From NCBI GenBank assembly GCA_964645705.1, contig CAZYAB010000002.1, forward strand, positions 172,816 to 236,815: a DNA stretch of 64,000 nucleotides, read 5' to 3'. Source of the stretch: CAXGTL01 sp964645705. GTDB taxonomy: Archaea; Nanobdellota; Nanobdellia; Woesearchaeales; CAXGTL01. The position numbers were made by a program, and so were the translations under genes. Positions 26,064 to 35,605 of this stretch are shown here, one piece after another (positions within the stretch are counted from its first letter, which is position 1; every line of letters starts with the position of its first letter). The notes beneath the pieces were generated by a model, which was not told where the DNA came from, ran no database searches, and saw nothing but the letters and a program-made list of their open reading frames with translations.

Positions 26064-26993
26064 TCACTTCACCTTAACCAATTCTTCCAAAGGCAAATAC
26101 AAAAGAGAATGTTTTAATATATTAATAATAGTAATAAGTAATAGATCTTGTGTTTTCTTATTAATTAACTCAAGCTGAAGATCATTTATTGAATCTGTTA
26201 ATTTATTTAATTCATTCATTTTAGGATCAAATACTTGTTCATAGAATAGTCTAACAATATTATTTACTTTCATCAATGCTTTTTGAGAAATCTTTAATCT
26301 TTTTTTCATTTCACCAATAAGAGCATAAAAATGTCCAATAATTTTTAGATTATTTATCAATAGCAAATATCTTTGTTTTTCTTGTTTAGACATGTCTGCT
26401 TCTTTTAATAATTTGGTTGCATATTGAAAAAATTTGTCAGGCGTATAAAATCTTAAGAAATAAATAGTTTCAAATTGATATATTTTTGATATGTCTTTTG
26501 GTTTAGAATGTTCAATATAATCAGCATTTTCTAATAATAAAAGAAAACCTCTTCTAAATGTGTTTTTAAATGATGAAGAATCAAGCGCAGTTATTTCTTC
26601 AATAACACATCTTCCTGGCTTATCTTCTGTAATCTCTGCTCCAATCATATATCTTAGCACGCTTTTGATAACAGTCAATGTTTTGAATGGTCTTTCTTTT
26701 CGCATTGCTCCGCTTCCGTGGATATCTTGTTTATACTTGATCTTAATTTTTTTATAACCTTTCATAAATAAGTCTATTATCACGAATGTAACTAATGTTG
26801 TAGATTCTAGTTTTGTTATGTCTATGTGAATTTCATGCTTTTTAGGCTTTCCTTTGCCTCTTACTACTATGACGTCTTCTTTAACTGATAATTCTAGTTC
26901 ATCTCCTTTTTTCAGATTATTTTGTTTAGCCCATTTATTAGGCAAACTAATTGTTAGTGTGCTGCTTCCGTGTTGAACTATTTTTCTTTTCAT
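26064..26993 (-). CDS. AbrB/PhoU-type regulator (copy 2)
   Basis: 309 residues from ATG 26993. I chose this start because MKRKIVQHGSSTLTISLPNKWAKQN aligns with the start of copy 1, and the longer in-frame start at 27119 would run through the promoter. The AbrB domain (1-45) is well conserved with copy 1. The C-terminal helical PhoU-like part (about 120-300) is much more diverged. Likely a DNA-binding regulator sensing an unknown signal. Its promoter and operator sequence is shared with copy 1. Together with the divergent Lrp at 27163 it forms module copy 2. Confidence 0.78.
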   Translation of the reverse strand: MKRKIVQHGSSTLTISLPNKWAKQNNLKKGDELELSVKEDVIVVRGKGKPKKHEIHIDITKLESTTLVTFVIIDLFMKGYKKIKIKYKQDIHGSGAMRKERPFKTLTVIKSVLRYMIGAEITEDKPGRCVIEEITALDSSSFKNTFRRGFLLLLENADYIEHSKPKDISKIYQFETIYFLRFYTPDKFFQYATKLLKEADMSKQEKQRYLLLINNLKIIGHFYALIGEMKKRLKISQKALMKVNNIVRLFYEQVFDPKMNELNKLTDSINDLQLELINKKTQDLLLITIINILKHSLLYLPLEELVKVK

Positions 26994-27162
26994 GAATAAA
27001 ATAGTAATCACGGCAAATATATAAATCTTTCGAAAATACACAAATACACACTTGTGTACACATTGTCCACAAAAAGTATATATATCTGTGTTACTATTTA
27101 ATATAAAACTTACGAACAAAACAAAAAGTTTTGATTATTTTCGTAAAATAGGGGATGAGAAC
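26994..27162. promoter_or_regulatory. Divergent promoter/operator region, module copy 2
   Basis: Contains ATAGTAATCACG (27001-27012), ATATAAATCTTTCG (27019-27032), a TATATATCTGTGTTACTATT segment near 27080-27098, and ACGAACAAAACA (27112-27123), followed by TTTCGTAA (about 27139-27146). All have counterparts in copy 1. The extra CACAAATACACACTTGTGTACACATTGTCCACA stretch (split here only for description) near 27038-27071 contains a TGTGTACACA-type inverted repeat absent from copy 1. Confidence 0.55.
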
Positions 27163-27633
27163 ATGTTAAAACAAAAAGAGTTGCAGATGCTCGCGCATCT
27201 GAGAAATAATGGAAGAGTAAGATTAACTACACTAAGCAAAAAGATACACGTACCAGTATCAACATTATATGATAAGTTGAAGTCATTTCAAAAGAGTTTG
27301 ATAAAAAAACACACAACTTTGGTTGATTTTAAGAAATTGGGCTTTCATACAAAAGCAAATATCATGATCAAAGTAAACAAAACAGATAGAGACTCTGTTA
27401 GAAGTTATCTTGAAAAACACCCACAAATCAATTCAGTTTACAAAATCAATAACAACTTTGACTATTTAATAGAAGGAGTATTCAAACACGTCAAAGACGC
27501 AGAAGATTTCATAGAAAAACTCGAAGAAAAGTTTCAAATAGAAAACAAACAGACTTACTATATAATAGATGAACTTAAGAAAGAGGGTTTTATGTCTAAT
27601 CCAGAGTTCTTGGATTTGGTGAATGGTTCGTGA
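27163..27633 (+). CDS. Lrp/AsnC-family regulator (copy 2)
   Basis: 156 residues from ATG 27163 (GGGGATGAGAAC precedes it). HTH and RAM-type domains are nearly identical to the copy at 25591, with differences mainly in residues 15-60 and around 100. The two probably form homo- or hetero-oligomers and may bind the same ACGAA/TTCGT sites. Convergent, with a 6-nt gap, to a third, diverged Lrp gene at 27640-28071. Confidence 0.8.
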   Translation: MLKQKELQMLAHLRNNGRVRLTTLSKKIHVPVSTLYDKLKSFQKSLIKKHTTLVDFKKLGFHTKANIMIKVNKTDRDSVRSYLEKHPQINSVYKINNNFDYLIEGVFKHVKDAEDFIEKLEEKFQIENKQTYYIIDELKKEGFMSNPEFLDLVNGS

Positions 27634-27639
27634 GTTTTT

Positions 27640-28071
27640 TTATTTTATTAAAAACCCTTCAACCTTAACATCTTCAATAACATGAATCTGTTGCTTAACT
27701 TCTATATCATTATCATCCATAGAATTAATAAAATTATCCATTTCTTTAAAATCTTGAAACAAACAATCAATATAATATTCTCCTTTTTCAACTCGAAATA
27801 TAGAATTAACATTAAAATGATTTAAAACCAATGATTTAAATTTATCAATATCATCAGCTTTTACAATAAAATTATTTCTAATTGGATAACCCATTTTAGA
27901 ATAATTAAGAATTATTGTGTGCTGCTTAATCACATTTCTTTCTAGTTTTTTTAATTTATTAAACAAAGTAGAAACAGACAAGCCAATGTCTTTGCTTAAG
28001 TTGCTCAAATTCGTTCTACAGTTTCCTCTTAGACTATTCAAGAGTAATAATTCTTTTTCAGTTAACACCAT
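27640..28071 (-). CDS. Third Lrp/AsnC-family regulator, diverged
   Basis: 143 residues. The HTH (LLLLNSLRGNCRTNLSNLSK, VSTLFNKLKKLERNVIKQHT) and short alpha/beta domain match the two Lrp copies next door at low identity, so it comes from an older duplication. It is transcribed away from the arginine cluster, and its upstream region (28072-28286) contains GTAATAATTACG, so it is a candidate regulator of itself and of the arginine genes. The effector may be an amino acid, which is inference from the family and neighbours. Confidence 0.75.
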   Translation of the reverse strand: MVLTEKELLLLNSLRGNCRTNLSNLSKDIGLSVSTLFNKLKKLERNVIKQHTIILNYSKMGYPIRNNFIVKADDIDKFKSLVLNHFNVNSIFRVEKGEYYIDCLFQDFKEMDNFINSMDDNDIEVKQQIHVIEDVKVEGFLIK

Positions 28072-28286
28072 GATAATAATTAATAGCGTTGATGTTTAAA
28101 TATTTTGGTCTTTGTGAAGTGTAATAATTACGAATGGCGTGTGATAGTTTTATTCTCTTACTATGTTAAACATCGTGATCATTACTGTTTTTTTCTATTT
28201 TTTCTGTCAATATCACGTCCATGGTCGAGATAATCCTGAAAATTTTGTACGAACTTATATTAAAATAAACAAACTCTAAAACCAGT
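28072..28286. promoter_or_regulatory. Intergenic regulatory region before the arginine cluster
   Basis: 215 nt between divergent genes. GTAATAATTACGAA (28121-28134) is near-palindromic and TACGAAC occurs at 28248-28254, matching half-sites upstream of the other Lrp genes. No convincing gene is seen. Confidence 0.45.
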
Positions 28287-29621
28287 ATGACAAAAAGAAA
28301 TAATTCAAAGAAGGTTATGGTAAAAGCAGAGTATCATAGGTTGGAAGAAGTAATATTATTCTCGCCAGGAGAAGAATGTAAATATTCAAACCGTCATCCA
28401 CCAAGCTCACAAAGTAGAGGATTTGTTGATGTCCCAAAAGCTCAAAAACAACATCAAAGATTAAAACAAGTTTTAATTGATCTAGGAGTTAAAGTACACG
28501 ATGTCAAAGATATTCTTTTTGATTTGCCATTAGACGAGCTTATAGAATGGGCAAGCATATCATTGCAACATGTTCCTGTTGATAAAGACGGATATGGAAG
28601 AAGATTAAGTCTTTCAGAAAGAAGAAACCTTAGAGATATTAGGAAAGAAATAATTCATAAATCAAAACAAAGATGCGAAGAATTGATGAATCAAGGAAAA
28701 TCAAATAAAGAGAATCCTTATTATCAAGATCTTGTAAAAATAATCTTAGAACAACAAGCAAGATATCTTTGGCCAGGAAACAATGGTTGTTATAAATCTG
28801 TTGACACAGACTGGGCTCTTAAAGATTTGTTGTTTCAAAGAGATAACCAGATAATAACTGATAAAGGTCTTGTCCAATGTAAGATGAGAAATGATACACG
28901 AAGAGATGAGGTTGAGTTCATGAGTCTTATATATGACTATCTTAACATTGAACCATTATATCAAGTAGATGGCGATAATAAAAGAGGATTTTTAGAAGGC
29001 GGAGATTACATTCCTGTTGAAGATTTTGCAATGATTGGTTGCGGTCTTAGAACAGATTATCATGGAATAAGACAACTTTTACAAAATAAAAAAGGAAAAG
29101 GGATATTTGGTTTTCCAGAAGTTGCAGTGTTTAGATATGAAAATGATAGACAAGAAATGCAAGACATGCATTTAGATACTTATCTAAATGTTGTAGGTAA
29201 AAACAAAGATGGATCAATAAATGCTCTGATTTGGGAAGATGTATATGAGTTTGATAATATAGTTGTAGATGTTTGGAAAAAACAACCATCAAAACATTAT
29301 ACATTAGAAAAAGAAGACACAGCAATTCCTTTAAAAGAATTTCTTGATTCAAAGAATTTTAATCTCATCAAACTTAGTTATGAAGAACAAGATTATTATG
29401 GTATTAATGTTCTAACAGTTGACAATAATTATGTTATCTGCCCTGATGATCCTGCTTTGTCAAACTATTACAAAAAATTGCAATTAAATGGAATAAAATA
29501 TAAAAAGATACCAATTGATGAACTTGGACAAATGTATGGTTCAATACATTGTATGACAAATGTTTTCTATAGAGACCCATCTTCAGGATTATATCTTGCA
29601 AATAAAGGTAACAAAAAATGA
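28287..29621 (+). CDS. arcA: Arginine deiminase-like pentein hydrolase
   Basis: 444 residues. It carries the guanidine-hydrolase catalytic set in pentein order: FLEGGD with Glu237 and Asp240, His295 and Asp297 in MHLDTY, and nucleophile Cys422 in SIHCMTN. Length and order fit arginine deiminase (arginine to citrulline plus ammonia), with an inserted helical region at about 95-150. Agmatine deiminase or arginine dihydrolase activity cannot be excluded. It overlaps ArgRS by ATGA, so arginine breakdown and charging are co-expressed. No ornithine carbamoyltransferase or carbamate kinase, which normally follow, is seen in the window. Confidence 0.8.
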   Translation: MTKRNNSKKVMVKAEYHRLEEVILFSPGEECKYSNRHPPSSQSRGFVDVPKAQKQHQRLKQVLIDLGVKVHDVKDILFDLPLDELIEWASISLQHVPVDKDGYGRRLSLSERRNLRDIRKEIIHKSKQRCEELMNQGKSNKENPYYQDLVKIILEQQARYLWPGNNGCYKSVDTDWALKDLLFQRDNQIITDKGLVQCKMRNDTRRDEVEFMSLIYDYLNIEPLYQVDGDNKRGFLEGGDYIPVEDFAMIGCGLRTDYHGIRQLLQNKKGKGIFGFPEVAVFRYENDRQEMQDMHLDTYLNVVGKNKDGSINALIWEDVYEFDNIVVDVWKKQPSKHYTLEKEDTAIPLKEFLDSKNFNLIKLSYEEQDYYGINVLTVDNNYVICPDDPALSNYYKKLQLNGIKYKKIPIDELGQMYGSIHCMTNVFYRDPSSGLYLANKGNKK

Positions 29622-31426
29622 AATCATTCCGTGAATATCTAAAAAAAGTATGGTCAGATTATTGCGGCAATCTTTTCACAGAACAAGAGTATGATGAACA
29701 GATAAGAATATTGCCAATACCAAGCAAAAGAAAAGATGTTGGAGATTTTTCATTACCAATATTCAAATATACAAAAGCAATTTATCATGATAAAGATGAT
29801 ATGCCTGTACTTGCAGAAGAATTATTAGAAGAACTAGTGTTAGATAAAAGTATGATAAAAAGAGCAGAATACATCAAAGGATATATTAATTTTCATGTTA
29901 ATGAAGAAACATTGGTTAATATTGTATTGAATGATGTTTTAGAAAAAGGGGAAAACTATGGAAGATCAGATATAGGTGAAAACAAATTAGTTGTTATTGA
30001 TTATTCTGCGCCAAATATTGGAAAACCATTACACGTTGGCCATATAAGATCAACTATTCTTGGTGACAGTGTTATAAGAATATTAAATTTTACAGGATAC
30101 AAGACTCATGGGATTAATTATTTAGGCGACATAGGATTACATATTGGTAAGATATTAACAGCTTACCAAAAATGGGGTAATGAAGAAAAACTAAATCAAA
30201 ACCCTGAAGAAGAAATACTTAATTTATACATAAAATTCTGTAAATTAGAAAAAGAAAACGAACCTAAAAAAAAAGATGACAAGAAAAAGAAAAAAGAATA
30301 CGCGCATTGGGAAGAACAAGAACCTGAAGAAGAGTCAGAAAAGAATCTAATAACACAAGAAGCAAAAAGAACATTAGAACTTCTTGAGAACAATGATCAA
30401 GAATTAATCAAACTATGGAAATTTATTGAAGAAAGTAGTTTAAAAACATTTGACAGAGTTTATAGTCTTTTAGACGTAAAGTTTGATGAAATGTCAGGAC
30501 AAAGCAGATTCTCAGAAAAAGGAAAACAAATAGTAAGGCAAGCACTTGAAAACAGAAAAGCTTATCAGTCAGAAGATGGTGCAATAAAAATAGAATTAAA
30601 AGAATACAAACTTCCTGAAAAAGTTGTTCTAAGATCAGATGGAACAGCAATATACAGCACACAAGACATTGGAGCAGCCATTTCAAGAAAACAAGATCAT
30701 GACTTTGACCAAATGCTTTACTTTGTTGCTAGTGAACAAAAACTTTATTTTCAACAATTATTTGCATGCTTAGATAAGATTGGCCATGACTGGTCAAAAA
30801 ATTGTAAACATATTTCTTTTGGAATGATCAATCTAGCAGATGGGAAAATGTCAACTCGTGAAGGACAGATAGTCTACCTAGAAGAAGTTCTTAACAAATC
30901 AGTTGACATGGCAAAACAAATAATTGAAAAAAAGAATCCTGATTTAAATGATAAAGAAAAAGTAGCACAAATAGTTGGTGTTGGTGCAATAAAATACATG
31001 GTGCTTGGAGTTGATTATGTAAAGAATATAGACTTTTCATGGGACAGAGCACTTAATTTTGAAGGAAACTCAGCACCATACATACAATATTCATATGCAA
31101 GAGCAGCAAGCATACTAAGAAAAGTTGATTATCAGCCAAAAGATTTCAAGCCACAATATCTAAACACAGAGCATGCACTGAATTTAGTGAAAAAGATAGG
31201 TGAGTTTGAATTAATAACAGAAGTTGCAGCAAAAACTCACAGACCAAACATAGTTGCAAACTATGCTTATGAACTTGCTTCTTTGTTTAATCAGTTTTAT
31301 GGAAATGAACAAGTAGTAGGAGCAGGTGAACAAGAAGAATCTAAATTAGTCTTAGTAAAAACATTTCAAACAACTGCAAAGAATGCACTAAAACTTTTAG
31401 GAATAGATGTTCCTGAGGAAATGTAA
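29618..31426 (+). CDS. argS: Arginyl-tRNA synthetase
   Basis: 602 residues, class I synthetase. HIGH-type motif HVGHI at 139-143 within SAPNIGKPLHVGHIRST. KMSKS-type motif KMST at 410-413. N-terminal tRNA-recognition domain and a C-terminal DALR anticodon-binding domain, ending normally. It attaches arginine to tRNA-Arg in the cytoplasm. A strongly charged insert of about 35 residues (about 208-245) has runs of Lys and Glu and is unusual for the family. It starts in the ATGA of the deiminase gene. Confidence 0.95.
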   Translation: MKSFREYLKKVWSDYCGNLFTEQEYDEQIRILPIPSKRKDVGDFSLPIFKYTKAIYHDKDDMPVLAEELLEELVLDKSMIKRAEYIKGYINFHVNEETLVNIVLNDVLEKGENYGRSDIGENKLVVIDYSAPNIGKPLHVGHIRSTILGDSVIRILNFTGYKTHGINYLGDIGLHIGKILTAYQKWGNEEKLNQNPEEEILNLYIKFCKLEKENEPKKKDDKKKKKEYAHWEEQEPEEESEKNLITQEAKRTLELLENNDQELIKLWKFIEESSLKTFDRVYSLLDVKFDEMSGQSRFSEKGKQIVRQALENRKAYQSEDGAIKIELKEYKLPEKVVLRSDGTAIYSTQDIGAAISRKQDHDFDQMLYFVASEQKLYFQQLFACLDKIGHDWSKNCKHISFGMINLADGKMSTREGQIVYLEEVLNKSVDMAKQIIEKKNPDLNDKEKVAQIVGVGAIKYMVLGVDYVKNIDFSWDRALNFEGNSAPYIQYSYARAASILRKVDYQPKDFKPQYLNTEHALNLVKKIGEFELITEVAAKTHRPNIVANYAYELASLFNQFYGNEQVVGAGEQEESKLVLVKTFQTTAKNALKLLGIDVPEEM

Positions 31427-31475
31427 TTTTCTCAATTAAACCATGATAAACACGAAATAGGAGGTAGCGATAGCT

Positions 31476-32606
31476 ATGAAACACTCAAAAATAATTCAAA
31501 CAATGAAAGACCTTGATACAATATTATCTAAAGGAAAAGTACCAATATCTTTTACACCGCCATATTTTGCAGAATCAGAAAATTATGATAATATTAGTAT
31601 TATAACTGGTTCACCAAAAACCTTTGATTTTGATTTGAAAAAAGAACCAGACAATCCTTGGAACTCTACACTAGAAACATTAAGAGAAGAACAACCAGAC
31701 GTCTTCCCATTAGTATCTACAAAAAAAAAATTAAGAAAAAGAACAAAGTATGAATTAAATCAACTACAAAAACAATTTGCAAATGCTGGTTTTGACAATT
31801 TTTATTACCTGCCTGCAAATGTTCCAGGAATGATCAGCTGGATATTTATTAACAATGCAATGGCTGCAAGTTTTGATTCAAAAGGAAGGCCTTTATTATA
31901 TTTTGGTAAGATGAAAAACTTGGTAAGAGTTCCAGAGCCAAGCTTGGTTGAATATTACCTAACAAACCATAGTGCAAACCTTATCAATGGATTTGAGATA
32001 GGTCATGCAATAAATTATACAATGGAAGGCAAAGGAGACCAATTACCAATGTCTCTTCCACTTATTATAGATGGAAAACAATCCAAAGACCAATTTTATC
32101 ACATGATAATTAATTGTTCAGGAAGAAGAACAAACACAAACGCATTAGAAGAATATGCTGATTTTTCAAGAAACTACGTAATAGAGATTCCTTTGTCAAG
32201 TCATTCAGAAACAGGAGCATACCATGGAAATGTAGCAATCTTATATTACCAAAACATGGATGGTGACAGAGGAGTTGTATATGTTCCAGACATGCTTCAA
32301 TCAAATAAAAGAAGGTTTGTGGAGTATATGTTTGAAACCTTTTTTGGACAAGAACATGTTCATCAGATAACATCTAGCAATAAGTTTCTGTATGAAGAAG
32401 CAATAAAAAAACTTTCAATGAATGCAATTTCTGTTGGTCATGGAAGAATGATATGTTCATCAAATAATCCATGGACAAATGCCTATCTAAAAGACAAAGT
32501 AGGATTGGAATTATTAGAAATAGATATGAAAGCAATTGCATTGGGTGGTGGTGGTTTGCAATGTTGTTATACTGCTTTGAATAAGACTCCATTGAATATT
32601 AAGTAA
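31476..32606 (+). CDS. Second pentein-superfamily guanidino hydrolase/amidinotransferase-like
   Basis: 376 residues. A strong site TAGGAGGTAGC lies before the ATG. His250 sits in the TGAYHGNVAILY context, with Asn two residues on. Cys363 and Cys364 in GGGGLQCCYTAL near the C-terminus fit the nucleophile position of dimethylarginine hydrolases, agmatine deiminases and amidinotransferases. The Glu/Asp of the active site is less clear. This is different from the first pentein (about 15% shorter, no EGGD), so a different guanidine substrate is likely. It lies between ArgRS and the TiaS/Mmp11-like gene. Substrate unknown. Confidence 0.65.
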   Translation: MKHSKIIQTMKDLDTILSKGKVPISFTPPYFAESENYDNISIITGSPKTFDFDLKKEPDNPWNSTLETLREEQPDVFPLVSTKKKLRKRTKYELNQLQKQFANAGFDNFYYLPANVPGMISWIFINNAMAASFDSKGRPLLYFGKMKNLVRVPEPSLVEYYLTNHSANLINGFEIGHAINYTMEGKGDQLPMSLPLIIDGKQSKDQFYHMIINCSGRRTNTNALEEYADFSRNYVIEIPLSSHSETGAYHGNVAILYYQNMDGDRGVVYVPDMLQSNKRRFVEYMFETFFGQEHVHQITSSNKFLYEEAIKKLSMNAISVGHGRMICSSNNPWTNAYLKDKVGLELLEIDMKAIALGGGGLQCCYTALNKTPLNIK

Positions 32607-32627
32607 TGAAATAATGTAGGATGAAAA

Positions 32628-33587
32628 ATGAAAAAAATATTATCCCCAGATGAATTAAGAAAAGAAGTAGAAAATAAAGATTGGATTATGAGTTATAATG
32701 AATTAATAGCAATACATGACAAAAAAAATAACCTTGTTATGTTAATTGAGGATTTTGGTCCCAAAAATGGTTTTTTCATAGAGGGCTGGAGAGTCTATCA
32801 CTTTCCAAGAACAAGTTCATTAGTAGAAAAATCATACAGAGAAGGAACAAAATCAATTTTTATTATAAAACCAGGAAAAACAGAATTAAATCTTGTTCCT
32901 GCTTTTGCACCTATCGGAATAGAATCCTGCTTAGTTGAAGAAGATGAAATAAAAATAACTTATGCGGGTTATGGTGGCGGAGGTGTTAGCGCTAGCTATT
33001 CAAGAGGATTAGCAAAAGGTGTAAAACAAATTGAAATACATAATAATGGTGGGGGAAGTAAGTTTGGAAAAGGAACAATAGTATTACCCAAGTATGAATT
33101 TCTACTTGTAGGGGTTGATGATACTGATACTCCTGATGAAGGTGCAACATACTCCTTAGTTCATAATATAGCATCTAACATTGAATCAAAATTTGAAGAT
33201 GTAAGATATATGACACATAACAGCATACAACTATATCCTGAAAATCCACATAAGACAAAAAATTGTTTTAGCACTGTTGTTGGTTTTCTTCATAATGGGA
33301 ATGGGGGAAAGATTGTTAATGAATTCATGAATCAATTAAAACAAAAAACATTAAGCAATCAGACAGTTGCATGCGTGTATAATGGTATAAAAATTTCTCA
33401 ACAACTTTTTGAATATAGTAAAAAGGCAAAGACTTCTTTTATAGATGATTTACAATTTGTAGAATCTGTTGCAAAAAATTCAGGAGTGTTTGTGTATGAA
33501 ATTACAGGCAGAAGAGGAATGATTGGAGCATTAGCATCAATCGGATTATATGATCAACCAGAATATGGGGTTCAGTTGCCAGGCTGA
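32628..33587 (+). CDS. TiaS/methanogenesis-marker-11-like protein
   Basis: 319 residues. Around residue 162 it has LLVGVDDTDTPDEGATYSL, the Asp-rich motif of the tRNA-Ile2 agmatinylcytidine synthetase (TiaS) N-terminal domain and of methanogenesis marker protein 11. The preceding segment (YAGYGGGGVSASYSRGLA, NNGGGSKFGKGT) and the end EITGRRGMIGALASIGLYD also recall Mmp11. It lacks the C-terminal OB and zinc parts of full TiaS, so it is probably not the tRNA enzyme. Mmp11 is reported mainly from methanogens and its role is unknown. Presence beside arginine/agmatine-type enzymes is suggestive, because TiaS uses agmatine. No methanogenesis genes are seen here. Confidence 0.6.
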   Translation: MKKILSPDELRKEVENKDWIMSYNELIAIHDKKNNLVMLIEDFGPKNGFFIEGWRVYHFPRTSSLVEKSYREGTKSIFIIKPGKTELNLVPAFAPIGIESCLVEEDEIKITYAGYGGGGVSASYSRGLAKGVKQIEIHNNGGGSKFGKGTIVLPKYEFLLVGVDDTDTPDEGATYSLVHNIASNIESKFEDVRYMTHNSIQLYPENPHKTKNCFSTVVGFLHNGNGGKIVNEFMNQLKQKTLSNQTVACVYNGIKISQQLFEYSKKAKTSFIDDLQFVESVAKNSGVFVYEITGRRGMIGALASIGLYDQPEYGVQLPG

Positions 33588-33593
33588 TAAAAA

Positions 33594-34766
33594 ATGAAAA
33601 AAACAATAGGTTTACCAAGGATGCATGCAAAACAAGGACATAAAAGAGACTATACTCCTAATTTTGTTAGAAGATTAGCAAATCTTCCTGATGTTCAAAT
33701 TTTACTTGAACAAGGATATGGGGAAGACCTTAATTTCTCTGAAAAAGATTATGTTTTAAATAAAAACATAATGACAACTGACAAAGACTCAATATTTAGA
33801 AATTCTGATATAGTATTAACATTAACATGCCCTAATATTGAAAAAGTTGAATTAATGAGTCCTGGACAAATTTTGATTTCAATGCTGCATTATCCAACTC
33901 ACCCCTCTAGAAACAAACTTTTTGAAAATAAAGGTATTCATACAATTTCTTTAGACGAAATCACTAATTTTGAAGGAAGAAGAATTGTACAAGATTTTAA
34001 AGCAACTTCTTGGAATGCCATTACTGAAGGATTTATTCAATTAAAAAAAAGTATGGGGGATGGTCATTGGTATGACTCTTCTAGAGGCTCAATTACTGTA
34101 TACCAATTAGGTTTTGGCGAGATAGGGAAATGTAGTGTGAATGCTGCACTAAAGATGGGTAATACTAATTATGTCAAAGATTTAGAAATAAAAAGAGGAA
34201 ATCCTGTTGTTGAAGTTATACCTACAAACAGCATACATTCAAAATACAATTATTATTTAGAAAAGATCTGTTCAGATAGTTTAAAAAATAATGGCAAACC
34301 GCATCTTTTTGTTGATGCTAGTCAAAGAAGAAATCCGTCTCAAACAATTATTTCTGAGAATATATTAAAATTGTTACCAAAAGAAAGCATAATTGTAGAT
34401 ATTACTGCAGACAAGTATGATAATGATAAAGTTGTAAAAGCAATACAAGGAATTCCTACTGGAGATGAAGAAAAATATGTTTTTCATCCCGATGATCCTG
34501 CTTGGGAAGATTCTAGTGCAATACCTAAAAAATATCAAATTAAGAAAGAAAATAGAAGAATCATTGTTTGTAATTATGGCTGGCCAAATTATGGTTCTGC
34601 TGAAAATAAGATAGCAAACATGACTAAATATGGACAACAATTCTTCCCAATAATCAAAACTTTGCTTGGAATGGACTTTTTGAAACTTGACAAGTACGGT
34701 GGTAATGATTGGACAGTTGAACAAGCTGTTTATCATAGTACCTTAGTTCATTTTAATAAAAAATGA
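33594..34766 (+). CDS. Alanine dehydrogenase/saccharopine dehydrogenase-like NAD(P) enzyme
   Basis: 390 residues. The N-terminal half resembles the AlaDH/PNT-N and lysine-saccharopine dehydrogenase family (KTIGLPRMHAKQGHKRDYTP, then SDIVLTL and LISMLHYPTH loops). A Rossmann GxGxxG-type site is present as YQLGFGEIGKCS near residues 168-179, and a second acidic loop VDASQRRNP follows. The end of the protein carries a NYGWPNYGSAENK block of unknown role. The expected role is reductive or oxidative amination of an amino acid. With an ornithine-type aminotransferase nearby, an ornithine or lysine substrate is possible. It overlaps the methyltransferase gene by ATGA. Confidence 0.6.
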   Translation: MKKTIGLPRMHAKQGHKRDYTPNFVRRLANLPDVQILLEQGYGEDLNFSEKDYVLNKNIMTTDKDSIFRNSDIVLTLTCPNIEKVELMSPGQILISMLHYPTHPSRNKLFENKGIHTISLDEITNFEGRRIVQDFKATSWNAITEGFIQLKKSMGDGHWYDSSRGSITVYQLGFGEIGKCSVNAALKMGNTNYVKDLEIKRGNPVVEVIPTNSIHSKYNYYLEKICSDSLKNNGKPHLFVDASQRRNPSQTIISENILKLLPKESIIVDITADKYDNDKVVKAIQGIPTGDEEKYVFHPDDPAWEDSSAIPKKYQIKKENRRIIVCNYGWPNYGSAENKIANMTKYGQQFFPIIKTLLGMDFLKLDKYGGNDWTVEQAVYHSTLVHFNKK

Positions 34767-35605
34767 CACAACAAAGCTTAATCAAAACAGCAAGTAACAT
34801 CAACTGCGTAAACAAACAACTAGCACATCAATCATACCAAACACTTCTCAACCATTTTACACAGCCTTACACAGATTATGATAACAAAGAAAATCAAAGA
34901 CTCATCAAAAGAATTGAAAAGATTGGTGGAAAACACGCACACAATCTTTTAGAAATAATCAACAAACCAGTAACATATGAAGACATCAATGAACAAATAT
35001 ATAAAGCAGTCATTGAAGCAGGCATTGATGAAAAAGAATTTTATGAAGCAAAAGAATTTTTTGTAAAAACAAAACCCATCTTTCACCAATATTTTGATTT
35101 AAAACAAGGTGAAAAACTTGATTATGTCATTGACTTTTGTTCAGGCAATGGTTTAAATGGATTTTTTTGGTTATTGCAGCAAGCAACAGACAAAGTTTTA
35201 TTTGTTGATAATAAAGAAAATTCTAATTTTCGAAAACTTGAAACATTTCTAAACTTAGACAAACATGATTATTATTTATCACCAGAATTCATACAAATTT
35301 CCAAAACAAAAACAATAGTAACTGCCATACATGCATGCGGTGATTTAACAGATACATTGATTGATTCTGCTATAAAAATAACAAAACCATATGCAGTTGT
35401 ACCTTGCTGTTATTCAGAAAATAATACAGTGGTAGATAAGAAATTTTTAGAATATTTCACAACGCCTTGTGAATGTATTGACATTGCAAGAATATTGAAA
35501 ACACAAAATTCTAATTACAAAGCACTAGTAAGAGAAATTTCAAAATATGTTACAGATAAGAATAGAATTTTGATAGGATTGCCTGATAAAAATGAAGAAT
35601 CTTAA
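34763..35605 (+). CDS. SAM-dependent methyltransferase (METTL/GSTCD-like)
   Basis: 280 residues. A helical N-terminal half is followed by a Rossmann methyltransferase. VIDFCSGNGLNGFFWLL is the SAM-binding motif I. The later AIHACGDLTDTLIDSAIKI and AVVPCCYSEN blocks are typical of the Methyltransf_32 group, which includes GSTCD-type and tRNA-modifying relatives. The substrate is unknown. It starts in the ATGA of the dehydrogenase gene and overlaps the next gene by 14 nt, so all are translated together. Confidence 0.75.
   Translation: MTQQSLIKTASNINCVNKQLAHQSYQTLLNHFTQPYTDYDNKENQRLIKRIEKIGGKHAHNLLEIINKPVTYEDINEQIYKAVIEAGIDEKEFYEAKEFFVKTKPIFHQYFDLKQGEKLDYVIDFCSGNGLNGFFWLLQQATDKVLFVDNKENSNFRKLETFLNLDKHDYYLSPEFIQISKTKTIVTAIHACGDLTDTLIDSAIKITKPYAVVPCCYSENNTVVDKKFLEYFTTPCECIDIARILKTQNSNYKALVREISKYVTDKNRILIGLPDKNEES

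Noticed and set aside
26994..27119. Longer N-terminus for AbrB-PhoU copy 2
   Set aside because: It would run through the shared promoter; the MKRK start matches copy 1.
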